Below are positions 1 through 10,200 of a stretch of 64,000 bases of DNA, piece by piece (position 1 is the stretch's first letter; each line of letters starts with the position of its first letter). Made by a program: the position numbers and the translations under genes. The notes beneath the pieces are model-generated. The model worked only from the letters and a program-made list of their open reading frames with translations. It was not told the origin of the DNA and ran no database searches. Source of the stretch: an uncultured Lachnoanaerobaculum sp. (GTDB lineage: Bacteria; Bacillota; Clostridia; Lachnospirales; Lachnospiraceae); NCBI GenBank assembly GCA_946999385.1, contig CAMQCZ010000008.1, forward strand, positions 4,949-68,948, given 5' to 3'.

Positions 1-858
1 TGACATTGATTTCAATCTTGAAATCTCTTTTGTTATTTTTTCCTTATATTCTTTGGAAATATTTAACTTTTCCAATTTTTTTTCAAAATATTGTGCTTCA
101 GATTCCGGAGAATTATCACCCAACTCTTCCTGTATTAATTTTAATTGTTCTCTTAATACATACTCTTTTTGATTTTTATCTATTTGCTCTCTTAATTGAT
201 TTTGAAAATCCTGCTTTATACTTATTACTTGATTTTCCTTTAGTATATATGAGACAAGTAAATTATATACTTCTTCTGTTTTATTACTTTCTAAAATTTT
301 TTGCTTTATTTTATAATCAAAAATATAATCATTTGATAATTTTAATAAAAGCTCGTCCAAATCATCTATAAATTGTAGTGCCTTTAATTTCTCAACACTC
401 AATTCCTTGAATTTAGATAGATAATCCGTAGCTAATTCCCTTACAACTCTAAGCATTGCTTCTCTTTTAGCTTCATCAGCTTTTTCATTCTCATAATCAA
501 AATTATCCTGTAAGCTTTTTACTATGCTCAAAAAATAATCATCATCTTTAATAATTTCAATAAGCTCGTATTTTTCTATACCCTCTACAATTATTCGTAT
601 ATTTTGATTATTACCGGTTCTAACTACCTGCTTTATTCTACAATAAGTCCCATATTTATATAAATCATCTATATTAGGCTCAATAACAGAACTATCAACC
701 TGTGTAACAAAAAAAATCTTTTCATCGTCCAGCATAGCTTTTTCTACAGCTTTTATTGATTTAGGTCTTGAAATATCAAAATGCTGTACCGTATTAGGCA
801 GGACAACCAGACCTCTAAGAACTACAGTTATAACATTAATAAATTTATCATTTTCCAT
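1..858 (-). CDS. lon: ATP-dependent protease Lon, N-terminal part (truncated by window edge)
   Basis: The reading frame opens at an ATG at 858 behind a GAGG ribosome site (GAGGTTGAT then ATG) and stays open for 286 codons to the window edge. The first residues (MENDKFINVITVVLRGLVVL, then PNTV) and the following VDSSVIEPNIDDLYKYGTYC region match the Lon substrate-binding (LAN) domain. The last visible residues, around KEISRLKSMS, match the helical linker just before the AAA+ module. The ATPase and the Ser-Lys protease domains would lie outside the window. It follows clpX by 17 bases in a tig-clpP-clpX-lon array typical of Firmicutes, so it probably shares the transcript. Lon degrades misfolded and regulatory proteins in the cytoplasm. 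Confidence 0.93.
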   Translation of the reverse strand, partial: MENDKFINVITVVLRGLVVLPNTVQHFDISRPKSIKAVEKAMLDDEKIFFVTQVDSSVIEPNIDDLYKYGTYCRIKQVVRTGNNQNIRIIVEGIEKYELIEIIKDDDYFLSIVKSLQDNFDYENEKADEAKREAMLRVVRELATDYLSKFKELSVEKLKALQFIDDLDELLLKLSNDYIFDYKIKQKILESNKTEEVYNLLVSYILKENQVISIKQDFQNQLREQIDKNQKEYVLREQLKLIQEELGDNSPESEAQYFEKKLEKLNISKEYKEKITKEISRLKSMS

Positions 859-875
859 ATCAACCTCAATATAAT

Positions 876-2135
876 TTATTTAAAGCTTTTTATCTCAGAA
901 CTCTTATCCCTATATATTAGTTCATATTTACCGCTATTTAAGGTTTCTATATCTATCTTACAAGCACTTATATTATCATTTGAAGGAACCTCATACATTA
1001 TATTTGTCATTATTTTTTCTAAAATACTCCTAAGTCCTCTCGCACCGGTTTTTTGCTCCAATGCTTTTTTAGCAACCTCTTTTATAGCTTCATCTGTAAA
1101 TTCAAGATAAACCTCATCCAACTCAAGCAATTTTCTATATTGCTTTATCAAAGCATTTTTAGGCTCTGTTAATATAGAAATTAAAGCCTTTTCATCCAGA
1201 CTATCTAAAGAAACCTGCACAGGAAGTCGTCCTATAAATTCAGGTATCAAACCAAATTTTGTTATATCCTTCGGTAATACCATTTTAAATAGCTGAGCTA
1301 CATCATCATTATTTTTATTTACTATATCAGAATTAAACCCTATATTTCTTGAACTGATTCTATTTTCGATAATTTTTTCAAGACCGTCAAAAGCTCCACC
1401 GCAAATAAATAATATATTAGTAGTATCTATTTTTATCAATTCCTGCTGCGGATGCTTTCTTCCACCTTGTGGAGGAACATTTGCAATTGTACCTTCTAAG
1501 ATTTTTAAAAGTGCCTGTTGTACTCCCTCACCGCTAACATCCCTTGTAATACTTACATTTTCAGATTTTTTACTTATTTTATCAATCTCATCTATATAAA
1601 TAATTCCATATTCAGCTTTTTTGATATCATAATCAGCTACTTGTATAAGCTTCAATAGAATATTTTCTACATCCTCTCCTACATAACCTGCTTCAGTCAA
1701 TGAGGTAGCATCTGCTATAGCAAAAGGAACATTAAGTATTTTTGCAAGTGTCTGAGCTAAATAAGTTTTTCCTGAGCCTGTAGGTCCTAACATTAAAATA
1801 TTAGATTTTTGTATTTCTATATCACTATCCTTTTTAGATAGAATTCTTTTATAATGATTATATACGGCAACACTAAGTATTTTTTTAGCTTCATCTTGAC
1901 CTATAACATAATCATCAAGAAATTTTTTTATTTCTTTAGGCTTCAATAAATTAATTTCTTCATATTTTTCTTCTGTATTTTCATTAATTTCATCTTCAAG
2001 TATTTCTGTACAAACCTGCACACACTCATCACATATATATACTCCATCAGGTCCTGATATCAATTTATGTACATGAGCTTCATCCTTACCACAAAATGAA
2101 CAATGTATACTTTTAGTTTTATCCTTAGTTGCCAC
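876..2135 (-). CDS. clpX: ClpX, ATPase and unfoldase subunit of ClpXP
   Basis: This 419-residue protein has the full ClpX layout. An N-terminal zinc-binding domain has Cys12, Cys15, Cys35 and Cys38. Walker A is GPTGSGKT at 117-124, the GYVG pore loop at 150-153, Walker B IDEID at 181-185, and an RKH-type loop (GGRKHPQQE) follows. ClpX recognises tagged or misfolded substrates, unfolds them with ATP and feeds them to ClpP. The length is normal for the family. A GGAGGAAC-type ribosome site precedes the ATG. It starts nine bases after clpP and is followed closely by lon, giving an operon of protein-turnover genes. Confidence 0.98.
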   Translation of the reverse strand: MATKDKTKSIHCSFCGKDEAHVHKLISGPDGVYICDECVQVCTEILEDEINENTEEKYEEINLLKPKEIKKFLDDYVIGQDEAKKILSVAVYNHYKRILSKKDSDIEIQKSNILMLGPTGSGKTYLAQTLAKILNVPFAIADATSLTEAGYVGEDVENILLKLIQVADYDIKKAEYGIIYIDEIDKISKKSENVSITRDVSGEGVQQALLKILEGTIANVPPQGGRKHPQQELIKIDTTNILFICGGAFDGLEKIIENRISSRNIGFNSDIVNKNNDDVAQLFKMVLPKDITKFGLIPEFIGRLPVQVSLDSLDEKALISILTEPKNALIKQYRKLLELDEVYLEFTDEAIKEVAKKALEQKTGARGLRSILEKIMTNIMYEVPSNDNISACKIDIETLNSGKYELIYRDKSSEIKSFK

Positions 2136-2144
2136 CTGTTCCTC

Positions 2145-2726
2145 CTAATGATGTTCTATAACCTTATCAATTATTCCATATTTCAAAGCTTCGTCAGCAG
2201 TCATATAATTATCTCTTTCAGTATCAATTTCTATTTCTTTTATATCTCTACCTGTATTTTTAGCCAATATAGAATTTAACTTTTCTTTAGTTTTTAATAT
2301 CTGCTCAGCCACTATTTTTATATCACTGGCTTGACCGCTTGCTCCTCCTGATGGTTGATGTATCATAATTTCTGCATTTGGCAAGGCATATCTTTTTCCT
2401 TTAGCTCCACCTGCTAACAAAAATGCACCCATACTGGCAGCCATTCCCATACATATGGTAGATACATCACACTTTACATATTGCATAGTATCATAGATTG
2501 CCATACCGGCTACAACACTTCCACCGGGTGAATTTATATATAAATTTATATCCTTAGTAGGATCTTCAGATTCCAAGAATAAAATTTGAGCAACAACAAG
2601 ACTTGCTGTTACATCATTAACCTCTTCATGTAAAAATATAATCCTATCTTTTAGAAGTCTTGAATATATATCAAAGGCTCTTTCACCCCTAGAGCTTTGT
2701 TCTATGACTGTAGGTACTAAACTCAT
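2145..2726 (-). CDS. clpP: ClpP, proteolytic subunit of ClpXP
   Basis: This serine protease of 193 residues has the catalytic triad in the expected places: Ser98 in GMAASMG, His123 in MIHQPSGG and Asp172 in DTERDNYM. I chose the ATG at 2726 (MSLVPTVIEQ) over an upstream in-frame start at 2750, because an AGGAG lies six bases before it and the product then matches the family's usual N-terminus. ClpP forms tetradecameric barrels that degrade substrates delivered by ClpX or ClpC. It sits between tig and clpX; the tig-clpP gap holds a strong hairpin. Confidence 0.98.
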   Translation of the reverse strand: MSLVPTVIEQSSRGERAFDIYSRLLKDRIIFLHEEVNDVTASLVVAQILFLESEDPTKDINLYINSPGGSVVAGMAIYDTMQYVKCDVSTICMGMAASMGAFLLAGGAKGKRYALPNAEIMIHQPSGGASGQASDIKIVAEQILKTKEKLNSILAKNTGRDIKEIEIDTERDNYMTADEALKYGIIDKVIEHH

Positions 2727-2765
2727 ATTTTTCTCCTTAAATTTTAACACTTTACTCTTAGTAAT

Positions 2766-2803
2766 AATAGCATAAGCTTGCCTATGGACAAGATTATGCT
2801 ATT
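2766..2803. other. Hairpin between tig and clpP
   Basis: Arms at 2766-2780 and 2789-2803 form a 15-bp stem with one mismatch around an 8-base loop. A five-T run follows on the plus strand only; on the minus strand, where tig and clpP are transcribed, the following bases are mixed. It is therefore not a textbook terminator for tig. It could be a partial terminator, an RNA-processing site or a stabiliser that sets tig and clpP levels apart. Confidence 0.5.
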
Positions 2804-2831
2804 TTTATATTATATCATTATATAATAATTT

Positions 2832-4115
2832 TTAAATAAATTTTGCATTATTTACCAAAAACTCTGCAGCCTTTTGAACTTTTATATCCATAGCCATATG
2901 TTCAAGCTGTTCCTTAGGGAACATCTCTTTAACCTTATCTAATTCCATTTTATACTGAGTGGCAATCTTAGAAAACTCTTTTTCTATATCTTCATCTGTA
3001 GCTTCAATATTTTCTAATTTTACAACTTTTTCAAGAGTTAATCTGGTTTTAATGCTCTTTTGTGCATTTTCTTTCATCTGCTCTCTTAAGTTATCCATAG
3101 TAAGTCCTGTATATTGCATATATTGATCAAGAGCTAATCCCTGTGCCTGCATTCTTCTTGCATAATCATTTATCATATTATCAATTTGAGTATCAAGCAT
3201 AGGCTTTGGTATATCAAGTGTTGCATTTTCTACAACTTTTTCAATTACTATATTTTCGTCTTTAATTTTTGCTTCAGACTCTTTTTTGATTTTTAATTTA
3301 TTTGCCAAATCTTTTTTATATTCTTCTAAAGTATCAAACTCACTTACTTCACTTGCAAATTCATCATCAAGCTCAGGTAATTCCTTTTTCTTTATATCTT
3401 TTATAGTAACATTAAATATAGCTGCCTTTCCGGCTAAGTCCTTTGCATGATATTTTTCAGGAAAAGTAACATCTATATCAAAATTTTCTTCAAGCTTATG
3501 ACCAATCAATTTTTCTTCAAATCCTTCTATAAATGAATGTGAACCTATAACGAGTGGATAATCCTCACCCTTTCCACCTTCAAAATGATTTCCGTCAACA
3601 CTACCATCAAAATTAATAACTAAATGATCTCCATCCTCAACAGCTCTATCAACTGAAACAAGTCTTGAATTACGCTCTTGTTCATTTTTCAATTCATTAG
3701 CTATATCCTCATCAGTAACTTCAGTTGATGACTTTGAAACTTCAATACCTTTATATTGTCCAAGCTCAAGCTCAGGCTTAATAGCAACCTTAGCTTTGTA
3801 TACAAAATCTTCTCCCTTACTAATATGATCAATACTTATTTCAGGTCTTGAAACAATTTCAAGTCCTGATTCCTTAGCAACTTCAGGATATGTTGCATCT
3901 ATAGCAAAATCAACTGCATCCTCTAAAAACACTCCATACCCATAATGTTTTTCTACCATTTGCATGGTTGCTTTTCCTTTTCTAAATCCCGGAACACTAT
4001 ATTTTGATTTATTTTTATTAAATGCTTTTATCACTTCTTTTTCAAAATCTTTTGCAGGTACTGTTATAGTAAAACTAATTATACTTTTTTCAATATTTTC
4101 TACTGTATAACTCAT
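2832..4115 (-). CDS. tig: Trigger factor, ribosome-bound chaperone and prolyl isomerase
   Basis: This 427-residue protein carries the ribosome-docking signature GFRKGKA at residues 43-49 in its N-terminal domain. A middle FKBP-type prolyl isomerase domain follows (region GDHLVINFDGSVDG with FEGG), then a long helical C-terminal chaperone domain. Length and order are standard for trigger factor. It binds near the exit tunnel and shields nascent chains. A GGGAG ribosome site precedes the ATG, and a strong sigma-A promoter lies 38 bases upstream at 4153-4181. It heads the tig-clpP-clpX-lon array, so folding and degradation are encoded together. Confidence 0.97.
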   Translation of the reverse strand: MSYTVENIEKSIISFTITVPAKDFEKEVIKAFNKNKSKYSVPGFRKGKATMQMVEKHYGYGVFLEDAVDFAIDATYPEVAKESGLEIVSRPEISIDHISKGEDFVYKAKVAIKPELELGQYKGIEVSKSSTEVTDEDIANELKNEQERNSRLVSVDRAVEDGDHLVINFDGSVDGNHFEGGKGEDYPLVIGSHSFIEGFEEKLIGHKLEENFDIDVTFPEKYHAKDLAGKAAIFNVTIKDIKKKELPELDDEFASEVSEFDTLEEYKKDLANKLKIKKESEAKIKDENIVIEKVVENATLDIPKPMLDTQIDNMINDYARRMQAQGLALDQYMQYTGLTMDNLREQMKENAQKSIKTRLTLEKVVKLENIEATDEDIEKEFSKIATQYKMELDKVKEMFPKEQLEHMAMDIKVQKAAEFLVNNAKFI

Positions 4116-4152
4116 TATTTTTCTCCCTTATTTAAATAGTAGTCGATTTAAC

Positions 4153-4181
4153 ATTATAACACAAAGAATATAAGCATTCAA
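4153..4181 (-). promoter_or_regulatory. Sigma-A type promoter of tig
   Basis: On the minus strand a TTGAAT -35 box (4176-4181) and a perfect TATAAT -10 box (4153-4158) are separated by 17 bases. The start of tig follows 38 bases after the -10 box. This is a near-consensus vegetative promoter. I saw no CtsR-type heptad repeat here, so heat control of this clp operon is not evident. Confidence 0.75.
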
Positions 4182-4238
4182 TAATATTAAAAAATAATCC
4201 GAAATTTTTATATCATTAAAAGCTTAAACAATAATAGC

Positions 4239-4270
4239 TAAAAAGTCTTTCTTTTTAGAAAGACTTTTTA
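4239..4270 (-). terminator. Terminator of the large surface-protein gene
   Basis: Arms 4239-4251 and 4258-4270 form a perfect 13-bp stem around a six-base loop, with A and T runs at the stem ends, so it can work in both directions. It lies 17 bases after the stop codon at 4287 and just upstream of the tig promoter, insulating the two units. Confidence 0.85.
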
Positions 4271-4286
4271 GACTGTCAAATATCAA

Positions 4287-7200
4287 TTATATATTCTCTT
4301 CTTTTTTTCTCTTTTTAGCTAAAGCAAATGCAGCTCCAAGACTAAATAAAAGTCCTGTGGCTAATTTTGCACTATCATCAGTATCTGAGGTTTTTGGAAT
4401 CTTGTGTATATTTTTAATATCTTTAAGCTTTTTATTTTCTGACTTTTGTTCAGTTATATTACTGTTAACTTCAACAATATCATCAAAGCTCTTTAAAGCT
4501 TTTTCCAAAATATTTTTAATTTCAAGCTCATCCTTTGCTTCCTCTAATTCTGATTTATATCTCAATTTTCTTGAACTTAGAGATATTCTCATAATATCCT
4601 TATTAGATTTATCAATAGATGGATTGTTTTCTATAGCCTCTTTCCTTTCTGATGCCTTTTTGAGTAATTCATCTATAGCCCTTTGTCTTATTTGCTCAAA
4701 ATTAGACTTATTATCATTTTCAGGTTTTGAAGAATTTATTCTTTTTGCTATAACACTATTTCCAAAGCCTGATGAATTTGAGCTTGGTATAGTAATAGAA
4801 TCTCTTTCCGTATCTTCTATTAATTTACGTCCCTTTAATACAGCATTAACTAAACTTTCATCATCTGTTGCTTCATCTATTTCCTTAATAGTATCTTCAT
4901 ATCTTTTAATTAATTTTTTCTTAGCTTCTTCTTTTTCAAATTGGTCTAATTTATCACTATTTTCAAGCTTTTCCTTCTGTTCTTCTACTTCCTTATCTAA
5001 AACCTTCTTAACTTCATTTTTATGTAAATCAAGAGGGTATTCAGGCACATAATTTATAGCAGGACTTCCGGAATTTTTAGATACTCTTACAGTTTTCTCA
5101 GAAGGTATTGTAGTAACTGAATCATCAGGAAATGTTATAATAACGCTGCCATCTCCGATAACCTTTATATCTGCACCATCCAATTTGTCAGGATTTGCTT
5201 TTTCTACATTATCCTTTACCTTCTTCTTTTCTTCTTCAGTAAGCTTACCTATATTACCTATTTCAATACTATCCGGAGCTTTAATATCTTTTTGCTCGGC
5301 ATCTGTTGGAGGTGTGGCTTGAATGGCAGGATCAAGATCTTTTGATTTTTCTTCTACTAAACTATCTTTATCAATAGTTTTTATAGAACCGTCTTCAAAT
5401 TCAATACTTGTAGTACCATTATTTTCAACCTTAAGCTTTGCATTATCAAGCTTATTTGGATTCGAGTCCTTAATAGCCTTTTTTACTTCCTCTTTTTCTT
5501 CATCACTTAATTTATCAGAATCTGCAACCTTTATTTTCTGATTTGGTAAAGCTATATCTGTAATTTGTGCCTTTGTAGGAGGTATATTTACTTTGTCATC
5601 ATCTTCTACAAGCTCATTTCCAGGTATAATCGTAACTTTTCCATCAGCATCTGTTATTTTAGTTGTACCATCATTTCCAACCTCAACATTTTGATTATCA
5701 GGATTTTCTTGTTGTATCTTATCCTTAATTTTTTGTTTCTCTTCATCGCTTAACTTAGAACTATCCTTTACCTTTTCTTTTTCTACAGGTATAGAAGGGG
5801 CTGTAGCATCTGAAGGCGTTGACTTATTTGCAGAATCAATCAAATCTTTACCGGGAATAGTGCTTGCTGAACCGTCATCATGCTCAATCGTGGTTGTACC
5901 GTCATCTTCAACATTGATTTTATTTTCGTCAAGATTAGGATTTAATTCCTTAATTTTTTCTTTTATTATTTCTTTTTCTTGCTCACTTAAGTGATTATTA
6001 TTCACTACATTTATTTTTTCATCCGGCTTTTTAGGCGGATTTTTCTTTGCATCACTTATTTGATCATTATCATTATCATTATCATCCGGCTTTTGTATAA
6101 TAAGCTCTTCTGATTTTATAGTATCTGTTGAATTGTCAGGATAATTAATATTAGCTGTTCCATCTCCTGTAATTTCTACTTGTGTATTATCAGGAAAAGT
6201 GTTTTTTTCTTCAATTTTATTCTTGATTTCATTTTTTTCTTCATCAGTCAGCTTAGTAACATTAGAAACCTCAGTTTTTTCCGGAATACTAGGAGTAATT
6301 TTATCAGCCATACTCTTTTTAGACTTAAGTCCTACAACTAAATCACTACCTTTTATAGTATCTACACTATTATCAGGATAAGTAATTATTGTAGTTCCAT
6401 CTCCCATGACATCCACATTTGTATTCTCAGGGAATATATCGACATTGGCTTCTATTACTTTATGCTTAACAAGCTTTCTTTCATTTTCAGTCAATCTATT
6501 AGCAATAATAACCTCTGTCTTTTTTGGAATAAGAGGTGTAATCTTAGCGGCATAAGAACTCGTTACAAGTCTGGTTCCCGGTATAGTACCTACAGACTTG
6601 GAAGGATCTTTTGCTAATTTTACAGTTGCACTTCCATCTTCTGCAATATCTACTACAAAATCCTCTTTTATATTATCCTTATTAGCCCTTACTACATTTT
6701 CTCTTACTTTTTCTTTTTCGTCTGAATTTAAGTTATTTATATCATTTACTACAAGCTTTTCATCAGGCTCTTTAATACCATATTTTTTGATTGCTTCCTG
6801 CTCTACAGGCACCTCTATTTCTTTTTTATAGCCATCTTCATATTCCACAGTCACCTTTACAACAGGCTCTCCGTCCTTACCTTGCTCTATTTTAGCAGCA
6901 TCCTTTATACTAATAGTTGCATTATCTACATTTATCAATTTATCCTTGATTTTTTGTTTATCACTGTCAGAAATATCACTTCCTATTTCATCACTGCCTT
7001 CAATTATAACAGGTGAATTTGGTATTATATCCTTTGCCCTGACTACTGTTAAATTAAATATATGCTCTGCTTCGTTCCCCAGTTTATCTGTTGCTTTTAT
7101 AACAATTTGTTCGGTTTTTGCATCATCCGGAACTCTGTTATGATGTTCAGGCTTCACTTTGATTATATTATTTTTCTTATCAAACTCCAACCATTCAGGT

Positions 7201-10200
7201 AAAGCTTCAACCTCTATAGGATCATTATCTTTTAATCCGATTCCATCATCAATAGCAACTACACTTATATTTTCTAATTTTTCACCCTTAGCTACCTTAA
7301 TATCTGTAGGCTTTGTAATATTTGGTGCACTTGTATCTTCTATAACCTTGACCTTAATTATATTCTTTGAATCATCATCATAAGTTATAACCACATCTAC
7401 TATTTTATTACCATTTTCATCCTTAACTGTAGTATCTTCAATAGTAGCTATACCGCCATTTTTATTTTCTTCAGTCAATGAATCTAAAATTTTCTTTTTA
7501 GATTCTTCATTTATAGTATTTGTTTTACTTATATTATCCTTTAAATAAATACCCTTTAATGAATCCTTAGGCTTGGTAGTAGTTATAATATGCTTAACCT
7601 TTTCACTTGGCAAGCTATTACCTTTCGTGCTTGAAGCCTCAACTTGAGCAGTATTCTTAAGCAAATCAGCTTTAACAATAACATCTCCATTATCTGATAC
7701 TTCAATACCTTCCGTAGCTTTCCACTTATTATTTGTTATATCCTTTTCAATAAGTATAGTTTGTTTTTCTCCATTATTATTTGTAAAATCAAGTATTATT
7801 TTATCAGCATCTCCGGCTGTGATATGGACATCTCCATTTTTCTTTTCCTCAAGTATTAATTTAGAAGGAGTTTTTTCAATCACCTTAAATTTAATATCTA
7901 CTTCATCTGTACTATTATCAGGATATGTAATAATAAGCCTTTTAATTATATTATCTCCCAATTCATCTAAGCTTAGAGGTGTATCCGTAGATAAATGATT
8001 ATCTTCCCAGTTAAATTTCGTACCTATAGGGAAATTATTATTATCAGGTAATTTAACATTATCCTCAGCCTTGCCTGTGTTTTCACCTCTTTGCTTTTCA
8101 TTCAAAATATTTTTACTTTCAGGAGCATATTTATCTGCTTGAGTTTGTACATTTATATTAAATGATTCCTGTGCTTCATTACCCAGCTTATCAGTAGCCT
8201 TTATAGTAATTCTTACAGCTGTTGCATCCTGAGGTATTTCATTTATACCTGATTTTAATTTGATTTTTTTATTAACCTTATCATACTCAAGCCAATTTGG
8301 AAGCCCTTCAATTTTAATTGCACTGTCATCATCTTTTAAGCCGCTACCATCATCATTTACATTTATATCAATTTCTGTAAATCCTTCTTTTTTAGTTACA
8401 ATTTTGTCTTCAGGCTTTGTAATAACAGGAGCAAGTGAATCAGATATAAGCTTAGCTTTAATAATATCTTGTGAGCCGTCATCATATTTCAACATTATAT
8501 CGACTACTTTATTGCCTTCATTATCTAGTTCAAGCTTAGTATTTTCATCTATGCTTGGTGTAGCTCCATTTTTATTATTCTCTTCCAAGCTTTCAATAAT
8601 TCTATCTCTATCTTCACTGCTTAATGTACCGCCAACATCTGTACTACCCTTTATATATATTTCTTTAGCAGGATTACTTGGTTTTGTAGCACTTGTTGTA
8701 ACTTCTACCTTTGGAGTATCATCACTATTTCCTTTTGTAGCTGTTACACTTACCTTACTATTATCCTTAGTTAGCTCATCAGAAATAATTATATTTCCAT
8801 TTTCTATTTTTATTCCTGAGTTTTCAGGAGCTTTCCAAGTATCACCGATTTTTATAATTTCTATAGTTTTTTCATCATTTTGATTTTCCGGCGTATATGT
8901 AAGCTTTAACTTGTCAGTTTCCTGTTGTGGTGTAATTTTTACATCACCATTTTTAAGTGCCACAATATCAGGCTCAGATGGTGCTTTTTCCTTAACATGG
9001 AATGTTATTTCAAGCTCATCCGTACTATTGTCAGGATAAGTAATAACTAAAGTTTTATTAATATTATCAGAAGCAACATCTAATGGCAGGCTATCTTTTG
9101 TAGTATTATCTGCATCTTTCCACTTATATGTTGTACCTATTGTAGGCAAATCAGGAGTTCCCTGTGTTTTTTCAATATAAGTGATACCATTTCCGGTTAA
9201 ATCATTTACAAGCTTGTTATTGATATCAGAATCATCCTTTGCTTTAGGACTATATTTTTCAGCCTGAGTTTGAACCTTTATATCTATCTGCTTTGTACTC
9301 TCATTACCGGCATTATCAACCGCCTTGATAGTAATTATAGTATTTGTCGCATCATTTGGAAGCTTAGAATTGTATTCAGGTTTTAATTTTATCTTTTTAT
9401 TGGCCTCATCAAATTCCAGCCAAGTAGGTAAATTATCAAGCTCTACTTTTTTAATACCACTTACAGCATCTGTAATATCTACATCTACATCAGTAAATCC
9501 TTCAGCTTTTGTAAGTATAGGAATATTAATTTCAGGAATCACAGGTGCTTCATTATCCTGCTTTACCTTTAATTTTATTTTAGATTTTGAACCATCATCG
9601 TAAGTAACTACTACATTAATTTTTGAATCGTCTGAAATTTCAGCCCCATTTTCCAATTTGGCTGTTTCTCCGGCTTTAAGCTTATCCTGTACAGTTTTTT
9701 CAAGCTTAGCTTTATCTTCGTTTGAAATTTTACTTCCCGGTGCATCAGAGCCATTAATATAAGTTATTTCATCTATATCTCTTGCCTTTTTGCTGCCGTC
9801 ATTAAGCTTTAATATTGCTTTTTCACTATCCTTGCTTTGTTCCTTTTTATTTGTAACACTTACTGTTGTTCCATCTTTTGTCATACCATCAGGTATAATT
9901 ATCTCTCCACTATTACCTTTTTTAAGGTCTGTAGCATCAAGCTGCCACTGACCTCCTGCATCCTTAGTCAAAGTAATTATCTTATCAGTATTATCCTTTT
10001 CTGACTTGTATTCTATAGTAAGACTTGTAGCATCGTCAGCCGGTTTAATATAAACATCTCCATTTTTCTTTTCTTCAAGCTTAGGTTTATCAAGTGCATT
10101 TTCAAAAATATTAAATTCATATTCTATTTTGTCAATACTTTTATCAGGATATCTTATATTCAAATAAAGCTTTTGTTTGTTACCGGACTGTTCAAAAGCA

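Noticed and set aside
781..1110. A 109-codon plus-strand frame across the lon start and clpX end
   Set aside because: It overlaps two certain genes on the other strand and has no family features or ribosome site.
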